Shown here: piece by piece, positions 18,536 to 27,538 of the stretch
Layout of the letters: each line of letters begins with the position of its first letter
Position numbering within the stretch: position 1 is the first letter of the stretch
NCBI RefSeq assembly: GCF_038397775.1
Contig: NZ_CP151650.1
Location: 6,591,001 to 6,655,000 of the forward strand
DNA length: 64,000 bases
Direction: 5' to 3'
Source of the DNA: Pseudomonas sp. RC10
GTDB taxonomy: Bacteria; Pseudomonadota; Gammaproteobacteria; Pseudomonadales; Pseudomonadaceae
Notes under the pieces: generated by a model
Databases searched by the model: none
What the model was told of the DNA's origin: nothing
Seen by the model: only the letters and a program-made list of their open reading frames with translations
Made by a program: the position numbers and the translations under genes

Positions 18536-18572
18536 GTTGATGATCGGCTGATCATTATTTTTGATCACCAAC
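18536..18572. promoter_or_regulatory. Candidate LysR-type operator between idnO and its regulator
   Basis: GTTGATGATC at 18536-18545 pairs with GATCACCAAC at 18563-18572 with one mismatch. Inside lies a second small palindrome, TGATCGGCTGATCA. LysR-type proteins bind interrupted palindromes in such divergent spacers. The repeat ends just at the regulator's ribosome binding site, so binding would also repress the regulator itself. Symmetry is seen; the role is inferred. Confidence 0.5.
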
Positions 18573-18581
18573 GGAGTCGCC

Positions 18582-19475
18582 TTGGAACTCAAGCATCTAC
18601 GGGCCTTTGTGACGCTGGCGGAGGAGCTGCATTTTGGTCGAGCTGCCCAGCGGCTGGCCATTGTTCAGCCCGCCTTGAGCATGCAGATCAAGTCACTGGA
18701 GACGTGGCTGGGCGTTCGCCTGCTCGACCGCAATCGGCATTCGGTGACGCTGACCGAGACCGGACAGCTGTTCCTCGACGAAGCCCGGGCAACGCTGCAT
18801 CAGGCGCAGCATTCAGCCGATGTGGCGCGCGGATTGGGGCGTGGCGAGACGGGGCGCATTCGGTTGGGGTTCGTCTCCTCAGTGCTGCCTGAGCTGCTGC
18901 CCACGCTTATCCGGCAGTCGCATCAGCGTTATCCCGGCATTCAGCTGGAACTCAAGGACATGCCGGGGCCGGAACAGGTGCACGCCCTCAAAAGCGGACA
19001 GCTCGACTTCGGCCTGATGCGCCTGCCCGCCCCCCATGCCGGTGTGCAGACGCAGGTGGTGCTGCACGAACCCATCATCGTCGCCCTGCCCGCCGATCAT
19101 CCGCTGACGGCGTTGGAAAGCCTCGATGTGCAAGCCTTGGCGCATCTGCCGGTCCTGATGCTTGCCCGGCGCTACGCAGCCGGTTTTCACGACGGGCTGT
19201 TGCGGGCGATTGCTCATGAGGGCGGCAAGCTTGAGGTGGCGGAAGAGTTGGGTGAATTCACGACGATGCTCGCCCTCGTGTCCGCTGGGCTGGGCATCGG
19301 CCTGCTGCCCTATCACGCGGGACGGGCGCTGCCGCCCAACGTCGTGTCGCGACCTTTGCAGCTTGGCGATTACCGTGCCGTGACCGGGCTTGCGTGGACC
19401 TCGCTCGACACCGCCGTGAAGACCACGGTCTTCAACCTGATGCGCGAGCTATTCTTCAATGAGTCGCTTGCGTGA
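18582..19475 (+). CDS. LysR-family transcriptional regulator
   Basis: About 297 residues. The N-terminal winged helix begins LELKHLRAFVTLAEELHFGRAAQRL and includes the classical LysR recognition helix; a periplasmic-binding-protein-like effector domain fills about 90-290. The TTG at 18582 is preferred to a TTG at 18561: GGAG sits five bases before it and family members usually begin at this point. It is divergent from idnO-idnD with an interrupted palindrome in the spacer, so it probably regulates idonate/ketogluconate use. The inducer is not known. Confidence 0.87.
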   Translation: MELKHLRAFVTLAEELHFGRAAQRLAIVQPALSMQIKSLETWLGVRLLDRNRHSVTLTETGQLFLDEARATLHQAQHSADVARGLGRGETGRIRLGFVSSVLPELLPTLIRQSHQRYPGIQLELKDMPGPEQVHALKSGQLDFGLMRLPAPHAGVQTQVVLHEPIIVALPADHPLTALESLDVQALAHLPVLMLARRYAAGFHDGLLRAIAHEGGKLEVAEELGEFTTMLALVSAGLGIGLLPYHAGRALPPNVVSRPLQLGDYRAVTGLAWTSLDTAVKTTVFNLMRELFFNESLA

Positions 19476-19586
19476 CCCATACGCTGGCGCCTTGAGCGGG
19501 GCTGTTACAAGAAATATTCGCAGAACGGATTCCGATCCCCGTACTCTTCGCCGCATTCTTCACTCAGCAATCGACAGGGACAGGTT

Positions 19587-20540
19587 ATGCAAATTGGTAG
19601 TGTGGTTTTACTCTTCGTCGCGTTGGCCATCGCCATCGTGTTCATGGGGTTCAAGGTCGTGCCGCAGGGGTATCAGTGGACCGTCGAGCGTTTCGGTCGC
19701 TACACCAACACCCTGAAGCCGGGTTTGAACATCATCGTGCCGGTGGTGGATCGCATCGGGCACAAGATCAATATGATGGAAACCGTGCTCGACATCCCGC
19801 CGCAGGAAGTCATCACGTCCGACAACGCGACGGTGCAAATCGACGCGGTGTGCTTCTATCAGGTGGTCAACTGCGCCCAGGCGGCGTACGAGGTCAACAA
19901 CCTGCAGCATGCGATCCGCAACTTGCTGCAGACCAACATCCGCACCGTGCTCGGCTCAATGGAATTGGACGCCATGCTCAGCCAGCGCGATGGCATCAAC
20001 GAACGCCTGCTGCGCATCGTCGATGAGGCGACCGCGCCGTGGGGCATCAAAATCACACGAATCGAGATCAAGGACATCAGCCCGCCCGCCGACTTGATGG
20101 CGGCCATGTCCGGGCAGATGAAGGCCGAGCGGATCAAGCGCGCACAGATTCTTGAAGCCGAGGGCCTGCGCGCGTCGGCCATTCTGACTGCCGAAGGCAA
20201 GAAACAGGCGCAAATCCTCGAAGCCGAAGGTGAGCGTCAGGCCGCGTTTCTCGAATCCGAGGCCCGGGAACGTCAGGCAGAAGCCGAGGCCCGTGCGACG
20301 CAAGTGGTGTCCGAGGCCATTGCCGCCGGTGACGTGCAAGCCATCAATTATTTCGTCGCGCAAAAATACATCGACGCGCTGGGCAGGCTGTCGTCGGCGA
20401 ACAACAGCAAGGTCATCCTGATGCCTCTGGAGGCGAGCCAAATGATCGGCGCCATTGGCGGAATCGGGGAAATCGTCAAAGCGACGTTCGACAAGGGACC
20501 GCTCGACAAGAGCAGACCCGACACCGGCAAGCGGGTCTGA
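19587..20540 (+). CDS. SPFH/Band-7 membrane protein (QmcA-like)
   Basis: A 317-residue stomatin/prohibitin-type protein: one N-terminal membrane anchor (about 5-24), the SPFH domain (about 25-185, with [17 protein letters not shown]), then a charged, alanine/glutamate-rich coiled coil (about 185-250) containing repeated ILEAEG units. Such proteins form large ring assemblies and, paired with NfeD proteins, organise membrane microdomains or protein quality control. The NfeD gene follows after three bases, the usual partner arrangement. E. coli calls the equivalent QmcA. Confidence 0.88.
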   Translation: MQIGSVVLLFVALAIAIVFMGFKVVPQGYQWTVERFGRYTNTLKPGLNIIVPVVDRIGHKINMMETVLDIPPQEVITSDNATVQIDAVCFYQVVNCAQAAYEVNNLQHAIRNLLQTNIRTVLGSMELDAMLSQRDGINERLLRIVDEATAPWGIKITRIEIKDISPPADLMAAMSGQMKAERIKRAQILEAEGLRASAILTAEGKKQAQILEAEGERQAAFLESEARERQAEAEARATQVVSEAIAAGDVQAINYFVAQKYIDALGRLSSANNSKVILMPLEASQMIGAIGGIGEIVKATFDKGPLDKSRPDTGKRV

Positions 20541-20543
20541 GCC

Positions 20544-20990
20544 ATGTGGGATTACCTGCAAAATCTGTCGTTCTGGGACTGGCTGGGACTGGGCACGGTG
20601 CTGCTGATTCTGGAAGTCTTCGGTGCGGGCGGCTATCTGCTCTGGATCGGCGTGGCAGCGGCAGGTGTCGGCATTCTCACGTACATCATCCCGGCCATGA
20701 GCTGGGAAGTGCAGTTTCTGCTGTTCGCCGTGCTGTCGGTGCTCACGGCGCTGTACTGGTGGCGGCGACAGCGTAACGTGTTGCGCAAATCTGACCAGCC
20801 AGGCCTGAACATGCGGGGCTCGGAGCTGATTGGCCGGACCTTCGTCGTGCATGACGCGATCGTCGGCGGGCGCGGCAAGATCAAGGTCGGTGACGGGGTG
20901 TGGATGGTGGTCGGGCCAGATACGCCTGCTGGGGATCATGTGCGCGTGATTGCGCAGGAAGGCGCGATTTTGAAGGTCGAAGCAGCGTGA
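20544..20990 (+). CDS. NfeD-family membrane protein
   Basis: A 148-residue short NfeD (YbbK-like) protein: two to three membrane segments in the first 75 residues (LGLGTVLLILEVFGAGGYLLWIG and following) and a C-terminal OB-fold domain of about 60 residues (SELIGRTFVVHDAIVGGRGKIKVGDGVW). It starts three bases after the SPFH gene and is its expected partner. No ClpP-like protease domain is present, as in other short NfeD proteins. Confidence 0.87.
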   Translation: MWDYLQNLSFWDWLGLGTVLLILEVFGAGGYLLWIGVAAAGVGILTYIIPAMSWEVQFLLFAVLSVLTALYWWRRQRNVLRKSDQPGLNMRGSELIGRTFVVHDAIVGGRGKIKVGDGVWMVVGPDTPAGDHVRVIAQEGAILKVEAA

Positions 20991-21114
20991 TTTGTCGAAT
21001 CGAGAAGGCGCTAGAGGAGTGACTGCCGCGAGGTTTTAACGGAGGTTGTGGAACTAGATCAGGACGCGGCGTATCAAATCGTTTCAGAACAACCAAAGTC
21101 GGAGTACCCCCGTC

Positions 21115-21432
21115 ATGCGTCTAAAACTTGCTGTAGCCACGTTAGCTTTGCTTTCCCTGCCGGTCGGTTCAGCAATGGCTGACGGTTTCCTGCGCGACGT
21201 TCTGTCGTCTGGCGCCACCACCGGTTCGACCTACCTGACCTTCCGGCATCACAAACTGATCGTCGCAGCGCAGGACGATGCAGGCAGCTTCGTCGCCAGC
21301 AACGGCGCCATTCGTGGCCCGTATCTGGAAGCGGCGCTGAATCAGGTGCGTCAGGACAATCCGAGCCTGAATGCGTCGGACATGGATCTGGCCAACGCGA
21401 TTCTGGCGAAGAATCTGGTGGCTGAGCAGTAA
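21115..21432 (+). CDS. Secreted DUF2388-type protein
   Basis: A 105-residue protein with a clear signal peptide (about 1-22, MRLKLAVATLALLSLPVGSA, cleavage after AMA) and a small domain matching the DUF2388 family found in pseudomonads. GATTGSTYLTFRHHKLIVAAQDDAGSF is the conserved core. The function of the family is not known; some older annotations as a Holliday junction protein are not supported by the export signal. It has its own upstream region and converges with gcvH. Confidence 0.75.
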   Translation: MRLKLAVATLALLSLPVGSAMADGFLRDVLSSGATTGSTYLTFRHHKLIVAAQDDAGSFVASNGAIRGPYLEAALNQVRQDNPSLNASDMDLANAILAKNLVAEQ

Positions 21433-21435
21433 GCC

Positions 21436-21487
21436 TGTGCAGGAGCGTGCTTGGTCACGTACGACCCGGACCAAGCGCGCGCCTACA
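21436..21487. repeat. REP-like hairpin between DUF2388 gene and gcvH
   Basis: AGGAGCGTGCTTGGTC and GACCAAGCGCGCGCCT form a near-perfect long stem in the convergent spacer. It resembles a single REP pair with a very short loop and may double as a terminator for both genes. Confidence 0.55.
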
Positions 21488-21504
21488 AACGCCTTTGCGG
21501 TGGC

Positions 21505-21888
21505 TTATTCGCCGATGGCAGCCTTGTAACCGGCAGCGTCCAGCAGTTTGGCGAGATCGCCTTGGGCATTGCTTGGCTTGACCTTGAAGATCCATGCGCC
21601 GTAAGAGTCGGAGTTCAGCGATTCCGGGGCGTCGCCCAGCGCTTCGTTCACTTCTACCACTTCACCGGCAACCGGCGAGTAGATGTCAGAAGCCGCTTTG
21701 ACTGACTCGACCACACCCGCCGCGTCGCCGGCAGCGAACACCTTGCCAATTTCCGGCAGCTCGACGAACACCACGTCACCCAGCGCTTCCTGCGCATGAT
21801 CGGAAATACCGACAACAATCAGATCACCCTCTTGCTTGGCCCATTCGTGGCTTTCGGCAAAACGCAGCTCGGCGGGAACGTTGCTCAT
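21505..21888 (-). CDS. gcvH: Glycine cleavage system H protein
   Basis: GcvH is the lipoylated shuttle that carries the aminomethyl group between the P, T and L proteins of glycine cleavage. The 127-residue length is standard. The lipoyl-attachment lysine is K64 in [15 protein letters not shown]. It lies 70 bases downstream of gcvT in the same direction. The gcvP gene expected next to it is missing here: beyond gcvH comes a convergent DUF2388 gene, so glycine decarboxylase must be encoded elsewhere. Confidence 0.94.
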   Translation of the reverse strand: MSNVPAELRFAESHEWAKQEGDLIVVGISDHAQEALGDVVFVELPEIGKVFAAGDAAGVVESVKAASDIYSPVAGEVVEVNEALGDAPESLNSDSYGAWIFKVKPSNAQGDLAKLLDAAGYKAAIGE

Positions 21889-21958
21889 AGTCTTTGTCCT
21901 CTCTACATCATCAGGTCAGCGGAAAGCCCGCCAAAGGGAATTGTTCTTGAAAACCGGG

Positions 21959-23041
21959 TTAAACCAGGGTCTTGCCGTGTCGCACAAAGGTCGGCTGAAC
22001 CACGCGAACCGGGTACCACTTGCCGCGAATCTCCACCTCGGCGCGGTCACCTGTCGCAACCGGCACACGCGCCAAGGCAATCGACTTGCTTAGCGTAGGA
22101 GAGAAACTACCACTGGTGATCTCTCCTTCGCCAACTTCCGCTATTCGGACGACCTGATGTGCGCGCAAAACACCACGCTCCTCCAGGACAAGCCCTACAA
22201 GCTTTGAGGCAGCCCCTTTCGCTCGTTCAGCCGCCAACGCGGCGCGTCCGATGAAATCGCGATCCTCTGGGGTCCATGCGACTGTCCAGGCCATATTGGA
22301 GATTAACGGTGAGACCTGTTCGTCGATTTCCTGACCGTAGAGATTCATCCCCGCTTCGAGACGCAGCGTGTCACGAGCGCCCAGACCAATTGGCGGAATG
22401 CCCGCGCCCACCATGTCGTTGAAAAAGCTGCAGGCCTGATCGCCTGGCAGGATGATTTCCAGCCCGTCTTCCCCGGTGTATCCGGTGCGCGCGATAAACC
22501 AGTCACCTTCCTGCTGACCTTCGAACGGTCGCAAGGTGTGGATCAGTTCAGTGCGGGCTTGTGTGACGAGTTCGGCGATCTTCTGTCGGGCGTGCGGCCC
22601 CTGAATGGCCAGCATGGCCAACTCGGAACGGTGCGTCAGGTGCACGTCGAAACCGGAAAGGTGGGCGTTCATCCAGGCCAGGTCCTTGGCGCCGGTGGCT
22701 GCGTTGACCACCAATCGATAACCCGAGTCGGTGAGGTAGACGATCATGTCGTCGACGATCCCACCTTGGGTGTCGAGCATCGCGCTGTAGAGCGCGCGCC
22801 CGGTGTGCTGCAACCTGCCGACGTCATTGGCCAGCAGGTGTTGCAGCCAGGCCTTGGCTTGGCTGCCGGTGATGTCGATGACGTGCATATGCGACACGTC
22901 GAAAATCCCACAGTCGCGGCGCACCTGATGGTGTTCTTCGACCTGTGATCCGTAGTGCAACGGCATATCCCAACCACCAAAATCGACCAGCTTCGCGCCG
23001 AGGGCGAGGTGCAGGTCAAACAGGGGCGTACGCTGTCCCAT
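21959..23041 (-). CDS. gcvT: Aminomethyltransferase (glycine cleavage T protein)
   Basis: A 360-residue tetrahydrofolate-dependent aminomethyltransferase. Conserved stretches include FGGWDMPLHYGS near residue 20, CGIFDVSHMHVIDITG, the folate-binding middle part and TGYTGEDGLEI near residue 188. The C-terminal barrel ends in VRHGKTLV. The ATG at 23041 is used: AAGGAGA lies six bases upstream, and the longer open frame adds 84 residues unlike the family. It forms an operon with gcvH. I looked for a glycine riboswitch in the 155-base leader and found none. Confidence 0.93.
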   Translation of the reverse strand: MGQRTPLFDLHLALGAKLVDFGGWDMPLHYGSQVEEHHQVRRDCGIFDVSHMHVIDITGSQAKAWLQHLLANDVGRLQHTGRALYSAMLDTQGGIVDDMIVYLTDSGYRLVVNAATGAKDLAWMNAHLSGFDVHLTHRSELAMLAIQGPHARQKIAELVTQARTELIHTLRPFEGQQEGDWFIARTGYTGEDGLEIILPGDQACSFFNDMVGAGIPPIGLGARDTLRLEAGMNLYGQEIDEQVSPLISNMAWTVAWTPEDRDFIGRAALAAERAKGAASKLVGLVLEERGVLRAHQVVRIAEVGEGEITSGSFSPTLSKSIALARVPVATGDRAEVEIRGKWYPVRVVQPTFVRHGKTLV

Positions 23042-23196
23042 GGGTGTCTCCTTCCGGGCTTGGCGAAGACGCGGCGTCTCACAATTACCGCAAATCCCCC
23101 GTAATTTGGGGTCTGAAGCCTTTGCGAATATGCGGAATTGTCTGACAGACCGCGTCGATTGCGGCGCATTGTAGCCGCAAGGTCGTGCCCCCGCAC

Positions 23197-24813
23197 CTAG
23201 CCGATGGGTCTGGCCGAACGTCTGATCAGGCCAATCACCGGGAGTAAACCGACAAGGACCAATGTCAGCGCCGGTAAAGCCGCTCGCGCCCACTCGCCTT
23301 CGCTGGTCATTTCAAAGATGCGCACCGCCAGCGTGTCCCAGCCAAACGGGCGCATCAGCAACGTGGCGGGCATTTCCTTAAGGACGTCGACGAACACCAG
23401 CAATGCAGCGCTCAAGGTGCCGGGAATCAACAACGGCAGATAAATCTTGAAAAACAAACGTGGCCCACTGACACCCAAGCTGCGGGCCGCCTCGGGGAGC
23501 GACGGGCGAATCCGCGACAGGCTGTTTTCCAGGGGGCCGTACGCGACGGCAATGAAACGCACCAGATACGCCAGCACCAACGCTGCCAGGCTGCCGAGCA
23601 ACAGTGGCTTGCCCGCGCCCCCCAGCCAGCTGGACAGCGGCACCACCAGCTCACGGTCCAGATAACTGAATGCCAGCATGATCGACACCGCCAGCACGGA
23701 ACCCGGCAGCGCATAGCCGATGTTGGCCAGGCTGACACCCGAACGAATCGCACGGGTCGGCGCCAGTCGGCGAGCAAATACCAGCACCATCGCCACGCTG
23801 ACCGTCACCAGCGCCGCGATACCGCCGAGATACAGCGTGTGCAGGATCAGCCCGGTGTAACGCTCGTCCAGATCAAAACGCCCGCGCTGCCAGACCCACA
23901 CGATCAATTGCAACAGCGGCACCACAAACGCGCAGGCAAAGACCAGCCCACACCAAGTGGATGCCGCAACCGCCTTGAGGCCGTGCAAGTGATAGAGGGC
24001 TTGGACTCGGGGCCGCTCGTTGCTGGTGCGACTGGCGCCCCGCGCACGATGCTCGCCGTACAACAGCAGCATCACCGCCAGCAGCAGAAGACTCGCAAGC
24101 TGAGCTGCACTCGACAGGCTGAAGAACCCATACCAAGTCTTGTAAATGGCGGTGGTGAAGGTGTCGAAATTAAAAACGGAAACCGCACCGAAATCTGCGA
24201 GGGTTTCCATCAGGGCTAACGCGACGCCCGCGCCGATTGCCGGTCGTGCCATCGGTAGCGCCACGCGCCAGAACGCCTGCCAGGGAGACTGTCCGAGAAT
24301 CCGCGCCGCCTCCATCAAGCCCTTCCCTTGAGCGAGGAACGCCGTGCGCGCCAGCAGGTAAACGTAGGGATAGAAGACCAGCACCAGCACGACGATCACC
24401 CCGCCGGTGGAGCGTACGCGAGGAAAGCGGATGCCGGTGCCAAACCATTCGCGCATCAGCGTTTGTACGGGGCCCGCGAAGTCGAGCAGGCCGACGAACA
24501 CGAAGGCCAATACATAAGCAGGGATGGCAAACGGCAGCATCAAGGCCCAATCGAGCCAGCGACGGCCGGGGAATTCGCACAGGGCCGTAAGCCACGCCAG
24601 ACTGACGCCCAAAATCGTCACGCCCACGCCCACACCGATCACCAGCGTGAGTGTGTTGCCAAGCAGGCGCGGCATCTGGGTTTCCCACAGGTGGGACCAG
24701 ATTTCATGATCCACGGTGTCCCACGAGAGCAGCAAAACGCTCAGCGGCAGAAGGACGAGCGCAGCGATGGCAAAAACGAGGGGATACCAGCGGCGCTGGG
24801 CGGGATGGGCCAA
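23197..24813 (-). CDS. Iron(III) ABC transporter permease (FbpB/SfuB-like)
   Basis: A 538-residue permease made of two fused six-helix halves, each with a binding-protein-dependent transport domain; EAA-type loops appear as GLMEAARILGQSPWQAFW and SLPEAARSLGVSGPRLFFK. This fused layout is typical of FbpB/SfuB ferric-iron permeases. It lies downstream of a ferric-binding-protein gene in the same direction. The ATPase subunit is not encoded in the window. The adjacent core synteny (gcvT, gcvH) resembles that in other pseudomonads. Confidence 0.87.
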   Translation of the reverse strand: MAHPAQRRWYPLVFAIAALVLLPLSVLLLSWDTVDHEIWSHLWETQMPRLLGNTLTLVIGVGVGVTILGVSLAWLTALCEFPGRRWLDWALMLPFAIPAYVLAFVFVGLLDFAGPVQTLMREWFGTGIRFPRVRSTGGVIVVLVLVFYPYVYLLARTAFLAQGKGLMEAARILGQSPWQAFWRVALPMARPAIGAGVALALMETLADFGAVSVFNFDTFTTAIYKTWYGFFSLSSAAQLASLLLLAVMLLLYGEHRARGASRTSNERPRVQALYHLHGLKAVAASTWCGLVFACAFVVPLLQLIVWVWQRGRFDLDERYTGLILHTLYLGGIAALVTVSVAMVLVFARRLAPTRAIRSGVSLANIGYALPGSVLAVSIMLAFSYLDRELVVPLSSWLGGAGKPLLLGSLAALVLAYLVRFIAVAYGPLENSLSRIRPSLPEAARSLGVSGPRLFFKIYLPLLIPGTLSAALLVFVDVLKEMPATLLMRPFGWDTLAVRIFEMTSEGEWARAALPALTLVLVGLLPVIGLIRRSARPIG

Positions 24814-24850
24814 AGGGGGTCTCAGAAAGTCTGTGAGTCGTAGAGAATCA

Positions 24851-24940
24851 CTGTGGGAGCGAATTCATTCGCGATGCGGCGCCAAGCGCATATACCTGCA
24901 TCGCCTGACGCATATTTCGCGAATGAATTCGCTCTCACAG
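24851..24940. repeat. REP pair between the iron transporter genes
   Basis: Arms CTGTGGGAGCGAATTCATTC and GAATGAATTCGCTCTCACAG with about 50 bases between. It sits inside the operon, between binding-protein and permease genes, where it could stabilise the upstream message and lower permease expression. Confidence 0.8.
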
Positions 24941-24995
24941 AAACGTGTGTTGGCTGCGGTGTCGATGATCGATCAGATGTCGATGCGGCGCAGAA

Positions 24996-25997
24996 TCAAT
25001 TCCAACCCGCACGATCCATCATGCGAATCGCCTCGGCCTGGCGGCGTCCGGCAATTTCCACAGGAATGGTGTCGGCCTTGAACTCGCCCCAGCTCGCCAC
25101 TTCTTCCGACGGTGCCACTTTCGGGTTTGCAGGGAATTCCTGGTTGGTGCCCGAGAAAATCTTTTGCGCGTCAGGCCCTGTCATCCACTCCACCAACGCT
25201 TTCGCAGCTTCGGGGTGTGGCGCGTGTTTAGTCAGGCCGATGCCCGACAGGTTGACGTGAACGCCACGGTCCGTCTGGTTGGGCCAGAACAGGCGCACGG
25301 CCAGATCCGGGTTTTGCTTGTGCAGGCGGCCGTAGTAATAGGTGTTGACGATCCCCACATCGCATTGCCCAGCGTTGATCGCTTCCAATACGGCGATGTC
25401 ATCCGAAAACACGTCGGTGGAAAGGTTGTTGACCCAGCCCTTGAGCACTTTTTCTGAAGCCTCGGCGCCGTGGGTTTCGATCAGCGTGGCGGTCAGCGAC
25501 TGGTTGTAAACCTTCTTCGCCGTGCGCAGGCACAGGCGGCCTTCCCACTGTTTGTCAGCCAACGCCTCGTAGGTGGTCAGTTCCGCTGGCTTAACCCGGT
25601 CGGTCGAATACGCGATGGTCCGCGCGCGCAGGCTCAAGCCGGTCCAGGCGTGACTGGCAGCGCGGTATTGCGGGGGAATGTTTTCGTCGATCACCGGCGA
25701 GGTGAAGGGCTGGAGAATGCCCATCTGCTCAGCCTGCCAGAGGTTGCCGGCATCGACCGTGAGCAGCAGGTCCGCCGTCGCGTTCTGCCCCTCGGCCTTG
25801 ATGCGCTGCATCAGCGGCGCTTCCTTGTCGGTGATGAACTTGACCTTCACACCGGTTTTGGCGGTGTAGGCATCGAAGACCGGTTTGATCAGCTCGTCGA
25901 TTCGGGAGGAATACACCACCACTTCATCAGCGGCCTGGGCGGTGCTGCCGAGCACGGACAATGCCAGGACAGCCAGAAGACGCTTGCTCGCCTGCAT
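24996..25997 (-). CDS. Periplasmic iron(III)-binding protein (FbpA/FutA-like)
   Basis: A 333-residue extracellular solute-binding protein with a signal peptide (about 1-22, ending STAQAA). The mature start [21 protein letters not shown] is typical of FbpA/FutA ferric-binding proteins. The paired tyrosines in NTYYYGRLH near residue 215 correspond to the iron-ligand tyrosine motif. It is the first gene of the leftward pair with the permease, separated by a REP element. No Fur box was found with confidence upstream. Confidence 0.88.
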   Translation of the reverse strand: MQASKRLLAVLALSVLGSTAQAADEVVVYSSRIDELIKPVFDAYTAKTGVKVKFITDKEAPLMQRIKAEGQNATADLLLTVDAGNLWQAEQMGILQPFTSPVIDENIPPQYRAASHAWTGLSLRARTIAYSTDRVKPAELTTYEALADKQWEGRLCLRTAKKVYNQSLTATLIETHGAEASEKVLKGWVNNLSTDVFSDDIAVLEAINAGQCDVGIVNTYYYGRLHKQNPDLAVRLFWPNQTDRGVHVNLSGIGLTKHAPHPEAAKALVEWMTGPDAQKIFSGTNQEFPANPKVAPSEEVASWGEFKADTIPVEIAGRRQAEAIRMMDRAGWN

Positions 25998-26121
25998 GCT
26001 GAAATCTCACGTTTTCAAAATGAGGCGAAATGGTAGTGAATCGCATCCACGAAGTCCGGATCGAGCAGTTACCAGATGTTGCAGCGTGAGATGATGCCGA
26101 GACGTCTGAAAGGAGCGGTCA

Positions 26122-26215
26122 TCTGTAGGAGCGAATTTATTCGCGAGGGGCGTATGAAGACCGACACACCTCTGGCGCCTGACGCATCTTCGCGAATGAA
26201 TTCGCTCCTACAGAG
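26122..26215. repeat. REP pair between the ferric-binding-protein gene and the ubiquinone hydroxylase gene
   Basis: Arms CTGTAGGAGCGAATTTATTC and GAATGAATTCGCTCCTACAG separated by about 50 bases. The rest of 25998-26245 holds the binding-protein promoter region and no gene. Confidence 0.8.
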
Positions 26216-26245
26216 AGTCCCGTTCCCAACGCGAAACAGGCGGGA

Positions 26246-27466
26246 TCAGATCTTCGCCAGCTCCGGCAAATCACCGGTCAACCCCAACGCCTGGCGAACG
26301 AACATCGCCTTGGCTTCAGATGACTGATCGACCATCTTCAAACCGGTATTGCGCAACCAACGCACTGGCAACGGATCGGCCTGGAACAGACGCTCAAAGC
26401 CCTCCATCGCGGCCATCAGCGCCAGGTTATGAGGCATGCGACGGCGCTCAAAGCGACTCAACACCTTTTGGTCCGCCAGACGCTCGCCGCGCTCTACGGC
26501 GTTGTGAAGTACTTCGGCCAGCACGGCCGCATCAAGGAACCCCAGGTTTACGCCCTGGCCTGCCAATGGGTGAATGGTGTGCGCCGCATCGCCGATCAAC
26601 GCCAGCCCGTCCGCCACGTACCGCTTGGCATGACGCTGACGCAGCGGGACACACAAACGCGGATCGGCTGAAATAACTTGACCCAAACAGCCTTCGAACG
26701 CCTTCTCAAGCTCGCGACAGAACGCGTCATCTTCCAGCCTCATCAAGCGCTCGGACTCTTCGGGCGTGACCGACCAGACGATGGAGCACCAATGCTCGCC
26801 TTCACGCTCAAGCGGCAAGAACGCGAGAGGGCCTTCGTCGGTGAAACGCTGCCACGCCGTCCTTTGGTGGGATTGTGCCGTGCGCACGCTGGTGACAATG
26901 GCGTGATGCATGTAGTCCCATTCGCGGGTGGCCATGCCGGTCATGCGTCGAACCGTGGAGTTGGCGCCGTCGGCTGCGACCACCAGTGGCGCACGCAGGG
27001 TGCGACCATCGGACAGGGTCAGCAGCCAGTCATCCCCGGAATGCCGGATCTGTTCCAGGCGCGCATTGGCCAGCAGGCCAATGTCGGAATCGTGCAAACG
27101 CTCGACCAACGCATCCTGAACCACACGGTTTTCGACGATATGACCCAGCACCTGCGCGTGCACGCTGGATGCGGAGAAATGCACCTTGCCCGTGCCGCTG
27201 CCGTCCCACACGTGCATGTCGCTGTAAGGGCTGACGCGCCGCGAGACCATGCCTTCCCAGACATTCAGACGCTCAAGAATCCGCTGGCTCGCCGCCGACA
27301 ACGCGCTGACACGCGGTTCGAAGGGCGTGCTCGCGTCGAACGGTTTGACGCTCAACGGGCTGCCATCGACCACCAGAATGTTCAACCCGCTGTTTTGCAG
27401 CGCCAGCGCGAGTGCGCTACCGACCATTCCGGCCCCGACAATCAGCAGATCTGCGCGCGTTTCCAT
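26246..27466 (-). CDS. FAD-dependent ubiquinone-biosynthesis hydroxylase (UbiI/UbiF/VisC-like)
   Basis: A 406-residue flavoprotein monooxygenase with the Rossmann FAD motif VGAGMVGSALALAL near residue 9, the middle DG motif VVAADGANSTVRR and the C-terminal FAD motif LIGDAAHTIHPLAGQGVNLG. It is a paralogue of the adjacent UbiH and probably hydroxylates another ring position in ubiquinone synthesis; which one (C5 or C6) cannot be fixed here. The ATG at 27466 starts the conserved sequence; a GTG at 27523 would add 19 unlike residues. It is the last gene of the pepP-ubiH operon, after a 72-base gap. Confidence 0.86.
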   Translation of the reverse strand: METRADLLIVGAGMVGSALALALQNSGLNILVVDGSPLSVKPFDASTPFEPRVSALSAASQRILERLNVWEGMVSRRVSPYSDMHVWDGSGTGKVHFSASSVHAQVLGHIVENRVVQDALVERLHDSDIGLLANARLEQIRHSGDDWLLTLSDGRTLRAPLVVAADGANSTVRRMTGMATREWDYMHHAIVTSVRTAQSHQRTAWQRFTDEGPLAFLPLEREGEHWCSIVWSVTPEESERLMRLEDDAFCRELEKAFEGCLGQVISADPRLCVPLRQRHAKRYVADGLALIGDAAHTIHPLAGQGVNLGFLDAAVLAEVLHNAVERGERLADQKVLSRFERRRMPHNLALMAAMEGFERLFQADPLPVRWLRNTGLKMVDQSSEAKAMFVRQALGLTGDLPELAKI

Positions 27467-27538
27467 GCTTTGAATCGTCTCGTTGGTGGCTGGCGCCACG
27501 GAATGAAGTGCGGCATTAGCCACGAATAAAAGAAGGGG

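Noticed and set aside
23042..23196. Possible glycine riboswitch before gcvT
   Set aside because: The leader lacks the conserved glycine aptamer core; only a small CCCCAAATTACGGGG palindrome was found.
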